Shown here piece after piece: positions 47,982-56,079 of a stretch of 64,000 bases of DNA. The position numbers and the translations under genes were made by a program. Below the pieces are notes generated by a model that saw only the letters and a list, made by a program, of their open reading frames with translations, was not told where the DNA came from and made no database searches. Position 1 is the stretch's first letter; each line of letters begins with the position of its first letter. Source of the DNA: an uncultured Eubacteriales bacterium (lineage in GTDB: Bacteria > Bacillota > Clostridia > Oscillospirales > Acutalibacteraceae); assembly GCA_934486635.1 (NCBI GenBank), contig CAKSPZ010000001.1, positions 1 to 64,000 of the forward strand, written 5' to 3'.

Positions 47982-48977
47982 TTAAAGAATAAATCCAACT
48001 TTCTTCATTACTTTATTTAATGTTTTATTAGAAATATATAATGCTTTTTGTGCACTTTCTTTATAACATTTTTCAAGGAATGTTTTATCGGCGATAAATT
48101 CCTTATATTTATTTTGTATAGGTATAAGATGCTCAACTACACATTCTCCTACAGCAGTTTTAAATTCTTTATAGCCTATACCATCGAATTCTTTCTCTAT
48201 TTCATCAAACGTTTTTCCGGAGATACATGAATAAATAGTCATTAAATTTTTAATTCCAGGTTTATTTTCATCATATTTAACACAAGAATCAGAATCTGTT
48301 ACGGCACGGCTAAATTTTCTGATGATATCATCAGGTTTATCTAAAATTAATATGTGAGAATTTACGTTGGAATCTGATTTAGACATTTTTTTAGTTGGAT
48401 CTTGTAAAGACATTATTTTTGCACCGTTTTTAGGAATATAAGGTTCTGGTACCGTAAAAGTAGGACTGTATAATGAATTAAATCGTTCAGCTACTGTTCG
48501 TGTGAGTTCAAGATGTTGCTTTTGATCTAATCCAACAGGAACCATATCTGCCTGATAAAGAAGAATATCTGCAACCATTAATGCAGGATAAGTAAATAAT
48601 CCGCAATTAATGTTATCTGCATGTTTTTTTGCTTTATCTTTAAATTGAGTCATACGTGATAATTCACCAAATTGTGTATAACAATCTAAAATCCAAGCTA
48701 ACTGTGCATGGGTATTAACTTGACTTTGAATGAAAAACAGACTTTTTTCAAGGTCAATGCCACAAGCAAGTAATAAGGCGTATGCTTCAAGTGTATTTTT
48801 TCTAAGATTTTTAGGTTCTTGTCTTACGGTTATAGCATGTAAATCTGCCAATGCAAATATACAATTAAAGTCTTTTTGTAAGTCTATCCAATTCTTTATG
48901 GCTCCAAGATAATTTCCAAGTGTTATAGATCCGCTTGGTTGGATAGCACTGAAAATAGTTTTTTCTTTTGGTTCCAT
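47982..48977 (-). CDS. trpS: Tryptophanyl-tRNA synthetase
   Basis: Charges tRNA-Trp; 331 residues, class Ic. QPSGSITLGNYLGAIKN contains the HIGH-type motif, MVADILLYQADMVPVG the binding pocket, and KMSKSDSN the second signature. AAAGGAG precedes the ATG. No T-box leader is seen upstream, although many Clostridia regulate trpS this way. Confidence 0.96.
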   Translation of the reverse strand: MEPKEKTIFSAIQPSGSITLGNYLGAIKNWIDLQKDFNCIFALADLHAITVRQEPKNLRKNTLEAYALLLACGIDLEKSLFFIQSQVNTHAQLAWILDCYTQFGELSRMTQFKDKAKKHADNINCGLFTYPALMVADILLYQADMVPVGLDQKQHLELTRTVAERFNSLYSPTFTVPEPYIPKNGAKIMSLQDPTKKMSKSDSNVNSHILILDKPDDIIRKFSRAVTDSDSCVKYDENKPGIKNLMTIYSCISGKTFDEIEKEFDGIGYKEFKTAVGECVVEHLIPIQNKYKEFIADKTFLEKCYKESAQKALYISNKTLNKVMKKVGFIL

Positions 48978-49143
48978 ATGAGTTTCTCCTTTATTTATTT
49001 TTTATTTGAATAACTAATATATTTTTATACACTAATTATTCCCCAATTAACAATAATATCATTATTTTATATCTTTGACAAGTTTTTATGAATTTAATGT
49101 GTAAATCATACAATTATTCTTTTGAAAAACTTTATTGATATTT

Positions 49144-49172
49144 TTGACAATATAAAAATTATAATATATTCT
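49144..49172 (+). promoter_or_regulatory. Promoter candidate of folC
   Basis: TTGACA at 49144 and TATTCT at 49167 with 17-base spacing, 32 bases before the start. A second TTGACA occurs at 49076. Confidence 0.45.
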
Positions 49173-49203
49173 TTTAAGTATATTATAATTGTGGGTGAAT
49201 GTT

Positions 49204-50487
49204 ATGACTTATGAACAAGCTTTACAATATGTAAATTCGTTATCAAGATTTGGAATAGAACCGGGACTTAGCAGAGTAAAAAAATTATTAAATATTTTAG
49301 GTAATCCACAAAATGATTTAAAATTTATACATGTAGCAGGAACAAATGGCAAAGGGTCAACTTGTGCTTATATATCATCAATTTTAAGTTGTTCCGGTTT
49401 TAAAACAGGTTTGTTTATTTCTCCGTTTATAATTGATTTTCGTGAAAGAATGCAAATAAATAAACAAATGATACCTAAAAAGGATTTGGTAGAACTTATA
49501 AATTATATTATACCGTTTGTAAATAATATGGCAGATAACGGAGAATTTATAACGGAGTTTGAATTAATTACTGCTATCGCTTTTTTATGGTTTAAAAAGG
49601 AAAAATGCGATATAGTAGTTTTAGAGGTCGGGTTAGGTGGACGATTAGATGCCACTAATGTAATAAATAATGCGTTGGTTTCAGTGATAACGTCTATATC
49701 TTTTGACCATATAAATATTTTAGGTAGTTCTATAAAAGAAATTGCTGGTGAAAAAGCAGGTATTTTAAAACCTAAAGGTACTTTAGTTTTGTATCCGCAT
49801 CAATCAGCAGAAACGTTTGATGTAATTAAAACAAAAGTAAAAAAATTAGAAAATAAATTAGTTGTACCGGATATCAACAAAATAAAAGTTGTATCTACAA
49901 GTTTACTTGGAACAAATTTTGTTTATGACAATCAATCATTTTATATAAAGCTATTAGGTGACTATCAGGTAAATAATGCGGTTACTGCTATAACTGTTAT
50001 AAATGAATTAATAAAGTTAGGCTATTATATATCTTTCGATGATTTAAAATTAGGTTTGAGCCAAACAGATTTTCCATCTAGATTTGAAGTTATATCTAAA
50101 AAACCATTGGTTATTTTGGATGGAACCCATAATAAGGGTGGAGCCATTGCATTATCAAATACTATTAGTCAATATTTAAATGGAATGAAAATAAAAGCAA
50201 TTGTAGGAATGCTAAAAGATAAAGATGTCAATGCAGTTATAAATATATTAGGTAAACATATATCGAGTTTTATTTTAACGCAACCTAATAATACAAGAGC
50301 TATGAGTAAATACGATTTACAAAAAATTGTTATGAAGGTTTGTTCTGATTGCATAGTAGCAGAAGACGATATTGATGCGGTAAAGTTATCGTTTGAACAT
50401 GTTGATGAAAATACGGCAATTATTGTGTTTGGGTCACTATATTTAAGTTCTCAGCTTAGACCAATAATTAAAAGGTACTGTAATTAA
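49204..50487 (+). CDS. folC: Folylpolyglutamate/dihydrofolate synthase
   Basis: Adds glutamates to folates (and to dihydropteroate); 427 residues. The P-loop HVAGTNGKGSTCAYI is near residue 45, followed by FISPFIIDFRERMQIN, VLEVGLGGRLDATN and ILDGTHNKGG. The ATG at 49204 follows GGGTGA; a TTG 15 bases earlier is possible. A strong terminator follows, then cloverleaf element 4. Confidence 0.94.
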   Translation: MTYEQALQYVNSLSRFGIEPGLSRVKKLLNILGNPQNDLKFIHVAGTNGKGSTCAYISSILSCSGFKTGLFISPFIIDFRERMQINKQMIPKKDLVELINYIIPFVNNMADNGEFITEFELITAIAFLWFKKEKCDIVVLEVGLGGRLDATNVINNALVSVITSISFDHINILGSSIKEIAGEKAGILKPKGTLVLYPHQSAETFDVIKTKVKKLENKLVVPDINKIKVVSTSLLGTNFVYDNQSFYIKLLGDYQVNNAVTAITVINELIKLGYYISFDDLKLGLSQTDFPSRFEVISKKPLVILDGTHNKGGAIALSNTISQYLNGMKIKAIVGMLKDKDVNAVINILGKHISSFILTQPNNTRAMSKYDLQKIVMKVCSDCIVAEDDIDAVKLSFEHVDENTAIIVFGSLYLSSQLRPIIKRYCN

Positions 50488-50534
50488 AAATTATGTAAAT
50501 ATTCAAAAATTTATTTGTTCGCATAATTTGAGTT

Positions 50535-50578
50535 ATTTTGCTAAATAAATTTATTATTATTTATTTAGCAAAATTTTT
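50535..50578 (+). terminator. Terminator of folC
   Basis: A perfect 16-bp stem (50535-50550 with 50559-50574) with an 8-base loop, followed by TTTT(AT). AT-rich. Confidence 0.8.
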
Positions 50579-50603
50579 ATCTAATTGCTTTGCCTGTATA
50601 AAC

Positions 50604-50727
50604 GGGGCCGCATTGCTCAAATTTTTAAATTTGAGCAATGCGGCTGATAAATTCGTCTTATTTAATATTAAATTTAGATGTTAATTTATCAGCCGCATAG
50701 TGCGAAAAAGTCGCACTATGCGGCCCC
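50604..50727. repeat. Cloverleaf intergenic element 4 (GGGG/CCCC closing stem, three arms)
   Basis: GGGG at 50604-50607 pairs with CCCC at 50724-50727. Arm 1 pairs 50608-50624 with 50627-50643 (17 bp), arm 2 pairs 50644-50653 with 50683-50692 (10 bp, with a further inner AT hairpin), and arm 3 pairs 50693-50705 with 50711-50723 (13 bp). No base is unpaired at the junction. A distal 8-bp stem (50585-50592 with 50735-50742) surrounds it. It fills the spacer between folC and spoIIAA, where a sigma-H or Spo0A-controlled promoter would be expected. Confidence 0.88.
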
Positions 50728-50792
50728 ACTTACACAAAGCAAGTTTTTAAATTTAAAAATATTTACATTAAAAAGGTGGTGTTTAAAGTTTT

Positions 50793-51134
50793 ATGGATGT
50801 GAAATTAAAAAAAGAAAATGATATAGTTACAGCAATGATATATGGTGATATAGATCATCACAATGCGAAAGAAATCAGGGAAACAATAGATGTTTATGTA
50901 GAAAAGGAACATCCTAAAGTTTTAAATTTAGATTTTTCAAAGGTTGAATTTATGGATAGCTCCGGAATAGGACTAATAATGGGAAGATATAGAATAATGC
51001 AAATGTTAAATGGGTCTGTAAAGGTTATAAATATTCCGGATAACATAAAAAGGATAATAAAACTTTCGGGACTATTAGGTTTAGGAGTAATAGAGGAAGG
51101 AGCTATTGAAACTTATGAAGCAATTAAAGAATGA
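50793..51134 (+). CDS. spoIIAA: Anti-sigma-F factor antagonist SpoIIAA
   Basis: STAS-domain switch protein of sporulation, 113 residues. LDFSKVEFMDSSGIGLIMGRY includes the phosphorylatable DSSG serine at about residues 55-58. When dephosphorylated it binds SpoIIAB and frees sigma-F. GGTGGTG precedes the ATG by 11 bases. First gene of spoIIA; overlaps spoIIAB by about 20 bp. Confidence 0.95.
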   Translation: MDVKLKKENDIVTAMIYGDIDHHNAKEIRETIDVYVEKEHPKVLNLDFSKVEFMDSSGIGLIMGRYRIMQMLNGSVKVINIPDNIKRIIKLSGLLGLGVIEEGAIETYEAIKE

Positions 51135-51561
51135 AATGAAATTTGAATTTATAAGTAAATCTGCAAATGAGGGTTTTGCAAGAGCTACTATTTCTGCCTT
51201 TATAGCACAACTTGACCCTACAATATCAGAATTAGCAGATATAAAAACAGCAATATCAGAAGCAGTCACTAATTGTATAGTACATGCATATGGAGACAAA
51301 TTGGGTAGTATATACATATCGGTAAAAATTTTTGATAATGGACAAGTAATAATAAAAGTAAGGGATAAAGGATGTGGGATTGAAAATATAGATAAAGCTA
51401 TGGAGCCACTATATACTACAGGAGGAGCAGAAAGAGCAGGGTTAGGGTTTGCAGTTATGCAAAGTTTTATGGACAGCATAAAGGTAACATCTAAAAAAGG
51501 TAAAGGAACCACAGTCATTCTTACAAAAAATATTATACCAAGAGTATCTAATAATGGATAA
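51115..51561 (+). CDS. spoIIAB: Anti-sigma-F factor and kinase SpoIIAB
   Basis: GHKL-type kinase that holds sigma-F inactive and phosphorylates SpoIIAA; 148 residues. The N box is ISEAVTNCIVHAY and the G1 box VRDKGCGIENI; the lid and GLGFAVMQSFMD follow. The exact start is uncertain: ATG 51115 follows GGAAGGAG, with TTG 51106 and ATG 51136 as alternatives. It overlaps spoIIAA and sigF by a few codons, the classic coupling of this operon. Confidence 0.93.
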   Translation: MKQLKNEMKFEFISKSANEGFARATISAFIAQLDPTISELADIKTAISEAVTNCIVHAYGDKLGSIYISVKIFDNGQVIIKVRDKGCGIENIDKAMEPLYTTGGAERAGLGFAVMQSFMDSIKVTSKKGKGTTVILTKNIIPRVSNNG

Positions 51562-52210
51562 AAGAGGACAAACTGTAAATAATAATATAGGACTTGTCCA
51601 TGCATGTGCAAGGAAATTTAATGGACGAGGCATTGAATATGATGATTTATTTCAAGCGGGATGTTTAGGATTGGTCAAAGCGGTAGATGCATTTGATGAG
51701 TCTAGAGGAGTAAAATTTTCAACGTATGCGGTACCTGTAATATTGGGAGAGATAAAACGGTTGTTTCGAGACGGTGGGTCCATAAAAGTAGGCAGAAGTT
51801 TAAAAGAATTATCGTTAAAAGCAACTAGAGTTATAAATAAGTTTATGTCTGAAAATGCAAGAGAACCCAGTATAAATGAATTAGCAGAAGTTTTAAATGT
51901 GGAACCGGTTCAAGCAGCGCAGGCATTGGAGGTTTCAAGGGTACCTATATCACTTACTTCAGATAGAGAAGATGGTCAATGCCAAATTGACATTCCAACA
52001 GAAGCTCCGGATGAAAAATTATCAGAGATAATAGCCTTAAAACAAATAGTAGAAAAACTTGAAGATAGAGATAGATCACTTATATTATTGAGGTTTTTTA
52101 AAAATCAGACTCAAACTCAAACTGCAAAAGTTTTAGGGATGACTCAAGTGCAGGTATCCAGGCGAGAACGAGTAATATTGAAAAATCTTAGAATACAGTT
52201 AAGTGGTTAA
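51554..52210 (+). CDS. sigF: Sporulation sigma factor F
   Basis: First forespore-specific sigma factor, 218 residues. Region 2: YDDLFQAGCLGLVKAVDAFD and FSTYAVPVILGEIKRLFRD; region 3 EPSINELAEVLNV; region 4 QTQTAKVLGMTQVQVSRRE. It directs early forespore genes, with spoIIR here as a likely target. It overlaps spoIIAB by 8 bp. A pair of PH-domain genes follows with a 28-bp gap, so they could be read through from this operon. Confidence 0.95.
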   Translation: MDKRGQTVNNNIGLVHACARKFNGRGIEYDDLFQAGCLGLVKAVDAFDESRGVKFSTYAVPVILGEIKRLFRDGGSIKVGRSLKELSLKATRVINKFMSENAREPSINELAEVLNVEPVQAAQALEVSRVPISLTSDREDGQCQIDIPTEAPDEKLSEIIALKQIVEKLEDRDRSLILLRFFKNQTQTQTAKVLGMTQVQVSRRERVILKNLRIQLSG

Positions 52211-52238
52211 TAATTTTATTATGTAAGATGTGATAATT

Positions 52239-52682
52239 TTGAAAAAAAAATCTTTACCGATAAAAGCACTAAAAGTATATAAAATATGGGCAACAATTTT
52301 TATGAGTATATTATCGTTTATTTCTGGAATGATAGCAGTATTTGATGTAAATACTGCTATTATTTCTATGGTTATTTTTATAATATTTTATGTTTACACA
52401 ATATTATATTATTGTCCGAAACGATATATGAGTGAAAAATATGTTATATCACGTTTTAAAATTTATAAAGAAAAAGGGGTATTTTTTAAACAACAAACAG
52501 AAATAATGTCTGATAAAATACAGTGTGTAAAAATAATAACAGGCCCAGTACAGAAATTTTTTGAACTTTATACGGTAGTATTTTATTCTTCTGGGTACAA
52601 AGAAAAAATTGCATTAGTTGGTTTTTCTGAGGCAAAAAGTATAGAAAAATTTTTTTATGAAGGAGGAAAAAATGAAATATAA
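52239..52682 (+). CDS. Membrane protein with bacterial PH domain (YdbS-like)
   Basis: A 147-residue protein. Two membrane segments at about 13-60 are followed by a bPH2 (DUF304) domain with YVISRFKIYKEKGVFFKQQTEI. The start is uncertain: TTG 52239 follows GTGATAATT, and a GTG lies at 52230. It overlaps the next gene by 11 bp. In Bacillus YdbS/YdbT-like pairs lie in the membrane; their function is not well defined. Confidence 0.8.
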   Translation: MKKKSLPIKALKVYKIWATIFMSILSFISGMIAVFDVNTAIISMVIFIIFYVYTILYYCPKRYMSEKYVISRFKIYKEKGVFFKQQTEIMSDKIQCVKIITGPVQKFFELYTVVFYSSGYKEKIALVGFSEAKSIEKFFYEGGKNEI

Positions 52683-54069
52683 ATCAGTTAGCGTATATAC
52701 TGTGTTGATATATTTATCAAAGTTTTTATTTTTACTTATAATACCATTAATCCAACAGATACTTTTAAGTATAACAGGTATTAGAGAAATCATATATACG
52801 TTATGGCCAAGTATAATAATAGTAGGCATTATATTTTTTATATCTTTTATAAAATATAAATCAGTGAAGTATTCAATAAGTAAAGAGATTTTATTTGTAA
52901 AAAAGGGTTTTTTAATAAAAAAAAGATTTATTATACCTATAAAAAATATTAATGCAATTGACAGAAGATGTACAATTTTATCCTCAATTTTTAACAGTGA
53001 AAGGGTAAGTTTTTATTTGAACACAAAATGTGAAAAAATAAATGCTTTAAATTTAAGAAAAGGGGAATTAAAAGATATATTTTATGAGGATACTGTAAAA
53101 AAGGTTATAAAATCAAAACCTATAGAAATATTATTTATGGCAATATCATGGTCAAATCCTGCTATTAGTTTATTAATAGCAGTTCCTTATGTTAATAAAC
53201 TTGGGAAAATCGTAGGAGAAGAAACTACTAAAAGACTTTATTCTACAATGAATACGACTCTAAGACTTATAAAAATAGGAATACCACCTTTAATAGCCAG
53301 TATATCTTATTTATTATTGGGGACATTTTTTATTGCAGTAATTATACATTTTTTTAAATATGCAAATTTTACAACTATAATTACTACTAACAACATAGTT
53401 GTAAGTAATGGGCTTATAAGCGAAAATCATAAAACAATTAGAAAAGATAGAATAAATGCACTAGTAATAAAGCAAAGTCTTTTTATGATAGTTTTAAAAG
53501 TGTATAGCATATATGCGGGGTTAGTAGGAGCTCCAAAAACAAAGGGAGAATATAATTTATTATTTGCTAGTTTAAAAAAAAGAGATGTAAAGAATGTTGT
53601 TAATGAATTGTACGGAAATAATTCAGATGAGTTATTTTGTGTTAAGCCTCATAAAAAAAGAATAATAAATTTTTTATTGTTTCCAATAGTTTCTTTTTTG
53701 AATTTAATCTTTTCTGTAATAATTTTTTTACAAGATAAGTGGTATGATAAAATAATTATATTTTCATTATTTTTTGTTACTATTTTTATATTATGGTGGA
53801 TAATGATAAGATGTTTTGCATATAAGTATGCAGGAGTAAGTGTTTCAAAAGGAATCTTAAATATAAATGGATTTAAATGGCTATCACTGTATTATGGTGT
53901 TATACCTGTAAAAGAAATTCAAAGCATATGTATAGAAAGAAATCCATTTTTTAGATGGTCGAATTTATGCAAATTTAAAGTAAAAACCTACTCAGAAAAA
54001 GACAATAAATTTATATGTAAGTATTTGGATTATAGTGAATTAAAAAAATTATTAAACCTTATAAATTAG
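52672..54069 (+). CDS. Membrane protein with three bacterial PH domains (YdbT-like)
   Basis: A 465-residue protein. Membrane pairs alternate with three bPH2 domains, near residues 60-140 (ISKEILFVKKGFLIKKRF), 235-310 (NNIVVSNGLISENHKTI) and 385-460 (YAGVSVSKGILNING). GGAGGA precedes the ATG at 52672. It partners the preceding small PH protein as YdbT does YdbS. Lying after sigF, it could be a sporulation or envelope-stress gene; no evidence fixes which. The gene ends at a 432-bp spacer. Confidence 0.82.
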   Translation: MKYKSVSVYTVLIYLSKFLFLLIIPLIQQILLSITGIREIIYTLWPSIIIVGIIFFISFIKYKSVKYSISKEILFVKKGFLIKKRFIIPIKNINAIDRRCTILSSIFNSERVSFYLNTKCEKINALNLRKGELKDIFYEDTVKKVIKSKPIEILFMAISWSNPAISLLIAVPYVNKLGKIVGEETTKRLYSTMNTTLRLIKIGIPPLIASISYLLLGTFFIAVIIHFFKYANFTTIITTNNIVVSNGLISENHKTIRKDRINALVIKQSLFMIVLKVYSIYAGLVGAPKTKGEYNLLFASLKKRDVKNVVNELYGNNSDELFCVKPHKKRIINFLLFPIVSFLNLIFSVIIFLQDKWYDKIIIFSLFFVTIFILWWIMIRCFAYKYAGVSVSKGILNINGFKWLSLYYGVIPVKEIQSICIERNPFFRWSNLCKFKVKTYSEKDNKFICKYLDYSELKKLLNLIN

Positions 54070-54142
54070 TAATTGTTTTTTGGCCTTTGTCGGAAATGTA
54101 CAATAAATAAATTTTAAAAGTTTATACAATTAAATTTAGTTT

Positions 54143-54164
54143 AAAACTTTGTTGAAAGTGTTGA
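54143..54164. repeat. 22-bp direct repeat, copy 1
   Basis: The 22 bases at 54143-54164, starting AAAACTTTGTTGAAAGTG, recur identically at 54297-54318, 154 bp apart. Both copies lie in the otherwise gene-free spacer 54070-54501. Confidence 0.75.
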
Positions 54165-54260
54165 AAATGTATTTTGGAAATGCGGAAATAAATATATTTT
54201 TAATACAATTTTTAAAATAGTACCATTTATAGGCAACAAAATCCATGATATGGCATAGAC

Positions 54261-54295
54261 AACAAGCTTTTTTACTTAAGTTAAATAAGCTTGTT
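54261..54295. other. Hairpin in the 54070-54501 spacer
   Basis: AACAAGCTT at 54261-54269 pairs with 54287-54295 (9 bp), with an inner ACTTAAGT palindrome in the loop. It abuts the second 22-bp repeat. Confidence 0.5.
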
Positions 54296-54296
54296 C

Positions 54297-54318
54297 AAAA
54301 CTTTGTTGAAAGTGTTGA
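54297..54318. repeat. 22-bp direct repeat, copy 2
   Basis: Identical to 54143-54164. See copy 1. Confidence 0.75.
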
Positions 54319-54354
54319 TAAATATATTGTTGACTAAGGAAAATAAATTGCAAA

Positions 54355-54381
54355 AATCGACAAAAAATATTTTTGTCGATT
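54355..54381 (-). terminator. Hairpin built from two Spo0A-box-like sequences
   Basis: A perfect 12-bp stem (54355-54366 with 54370-54381) with a 3-base loop. Each arm carries TTTGTCGAT, one base from the Spo0A box TTTGTCRAA. It lies between convergent genes, so a terminator for mtnN or the PH operon is the simplest reading. Confidence 0.5.
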
Positions 54382-54501
54382 AATTCATAAATTATGAAAA
54401 AATAAATAAAAAATTAATGCAGAGAAAAAGTGTAAAAATTATATCCATGCAAAACACGTTAAAATGTGAAAAAAGACTTTATACGACAAAAATCAACAAA
54501 T

Positions 54502-55188
54502 TTAAATTAAACTAACCAATTTGTATATTAAGTGAGAAGTTTTTTCAGCAACAATAAATTTAAATTTATTGTAATCTATATGGCTTTCGGTGTTAGCATT
54601 ATCAGATATTACTCTTAATGCAATAAAGTCAATGTTATTTACATAACATACATGACCAATACTACCTGATTCCATTTCACACGCACTAGCATTAAATGTA
54701 TTCTTTATATGTAGTAATTTTTCTGCAGAAGAAATAAATTGGTCCCCGGTTGCAATGATTCCAACATGGATATGCTCATTTAATTCGTTACAAACAGAAA
54801 TAACTTTATCGTTTATAGCTCTTGAACAAGGAATATTTATAATATTGATTCCGGAAATAAATCCTTTTTCATCACCGACAGCAGAAGTATCAACGTCGTG
54901 TTGAACAACAGAATTAGCAAGTACAATATCACCTATTTTAATATTTTCGGTTAATGCACCAGCTACACCAGTATTAATAATAACTTTTGGGGAAAATTTA
55001 GAAATCATTATTTGAGTGCAGATGGCAGCATTTACTTTTCCAGGGCCACATATGGAAGCTACACAATCTACATTGTTTAACTTTCCAATATAGAAAGTTA
55101 TATGTGCAATGTTTTCCGTTTTTATATTAGTCATAAGATTTTTAATAGCTTCAATTTCAATATTCATAGCACCAATTATTCCAATCAT
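54502..55188 (-). CDS. mtnN: 5'-methylthioadenosine/S-adenosylhomocysteine nucleosidase
   Basis: Hydrolyses MTA and SAH and so recycles methionine and removes methylation by-products; 228 residues. MIGIIGAMNIEIEAI starts the fold, INTGVAGAL is the substrate loop, and ACEMESGSIGHVC and VISDNAN hold catalytic residues. AGGAGG precedes the ATG. It is monocistronic and divergent from sigH. Confidence 0.95.
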   Translation of the reverse strand: MIGIIGAMNIEIEAIKNLMTNIKTENIAHITFYIGKLNNVDCVASICGPGKVNAAICTQIMISKFSPKVIINTGVAGALTENIKIGDIVLANSVVQHDVDTSAVGDEKGFISGINIINIPCSRAINDKVISVCNELNEHIHVGIIATGDQFISSAEKLLHIKNTFNASACEMESGSIGHVCYVNNIDFIALRVISDNANTESHIDYNKFKFIVAEKTSHLIYKLVSLI

Positions 55189-55296
55189 GAAAAAAACCTC
55201 CTAAAATAAGTTTAATAAAAATATATTAACACACAAAACAAGATGCTGCAAATTGAAAAGATGAGGTTATACAACTTGCAAAAATGTTTATCAATA

Positions 55297-55305
55297 TTCG
55301 ACAAA
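55297..55305 (-). promoter_or_regulatory. Spo0A box upstream of sigH
   Basis: The 9-mer on the minus strand is TTTGTCGAA, an exact match to the Spo0A consensus TTTGTCRAA. It lies 92 bp upstream of the -35 of the sigH promoter, in the mtnN/sigH divergent spacer. A weaker TTTGACCAA follows at 55307. Confidence 0.5.
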
Positions 55306-55396
55306 ATTTGACCAATATTTTTTACGTTAAAAAGATTAAATATGTTAAACTTACATATGTGAAATAAATCTAACAAAAAAATATTTACAAATTTTA

Positions 55397-55425
55397 TTGA
55401 CAATAAGAAAATAATGATGTATCAT
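55397..55425 (+). promoter_or_regulatory. Promoter of sigH
   Basis: TTGACA at 55397 and TATCAT at 55420 with a 17-base spacer, 48 bases before the start. Confidence 0.65.
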
Positions 55426-55472
55426 ATAACAAGATAAAAAAAGAGACTGGCACAGTACGTAGGAGGTTTTTA

Positions 55473-56075
55473 ATGAGCTTTTCAAATACAGAAAATGACC
55501 TCCATTTTTTTTCTGATAAAGAACTTTGCTCAATGGTTTTGAATAATAATGAGCAAGCTTTTTCAGAGCTGGTTTCAAGGTATAATTATTTAATCTCATT
55601 GAAGGTTTCATCTTTCTGCAGGTATGATTTGGACTTTGATGATTTGTTTCAAGAGGCTGTATTGGGTCTTTTGAGTGCAGCAAGTACATATAATCCTCAA
55701 AGAGGGGCTGCATTTAAAACCTATGCTAGCATATGTATTGAAAGAAAAATTATAAATTTTTGTAAGTCATCATTAATTCAAAAGAAAACTGAAAAAAATA
55801 ACTTGCAGGGTTATGATGAAAATGAATTGCAACAGGCAAACAATAATTGTCAAGTAATAAATCCTGAAGATTTTATTATCGACATTGAAAATTTAAAAGG
55901 TAAAAAGGAAAAAATTAAAAAACTTTTATCTTGCCTTGAATATAATGTATTATCTTTGCATTTGAGTGGGCATAATTATAATGAAATAGCCAAAAAGCTT
56001 TCAATTAATGCTAAATGTGTGGACAATGCACTACAACGTATAAGAAAAAAGTTAATAGTTTTAAAAAAGGTCTAA
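55473..56075 (+). CDS. sigH: Sigma-H-like (Spo0H) RNA polymerase sigma factor
   Basis: Sigma-70 family protein of 200 residues with the order and motifs of Bacillus SigH. Region 2: DFDDLFQEAVLGLLSAASTY and FKTYASICIERKIINFCKS. Region 4: NYNEIAKKLSINAKCVDNALQRIRKKL, a close counterpart of the SigH recognition region. It would control the transition state and entry to sporulation. GTAGGAGG precedes the ATG. The middle (residues 110-145) is divergent. Assignment to SigH rather than another family member is by motif resemblance. Confidence 0.85.
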   Translation: MSFSNTENDLHFFSDKELCSMVLNNNEQAFSELVSRYNYLISLKVSSFCRYDLDFDDLFQEAVLGLLSAASTYNPQRGAAFKTYASICIERKIINFCKSSLIQKKTEKNNLQGYDENELQQANNNCQVINPEDFIIDIENLKGKKEKIKKLLSCLEYNVLSLHLSGHNYNEIAKKLSINAKCVDNALQRIRKKLIVLKKV

Positions 56076-56079
56076 ACAT

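Noticed and set aside
48978..49188. T-box leader before trpS or gltX
   Set aside because: Looked for the GGTGG-type T-box core and specifier-loop structure before both genes and saw none.
26476..50727. CRISPR array in the palindromic regions
   Set aside because: No regularly spaced direct repeats with unique spacers; the repeats are inverted and nested.
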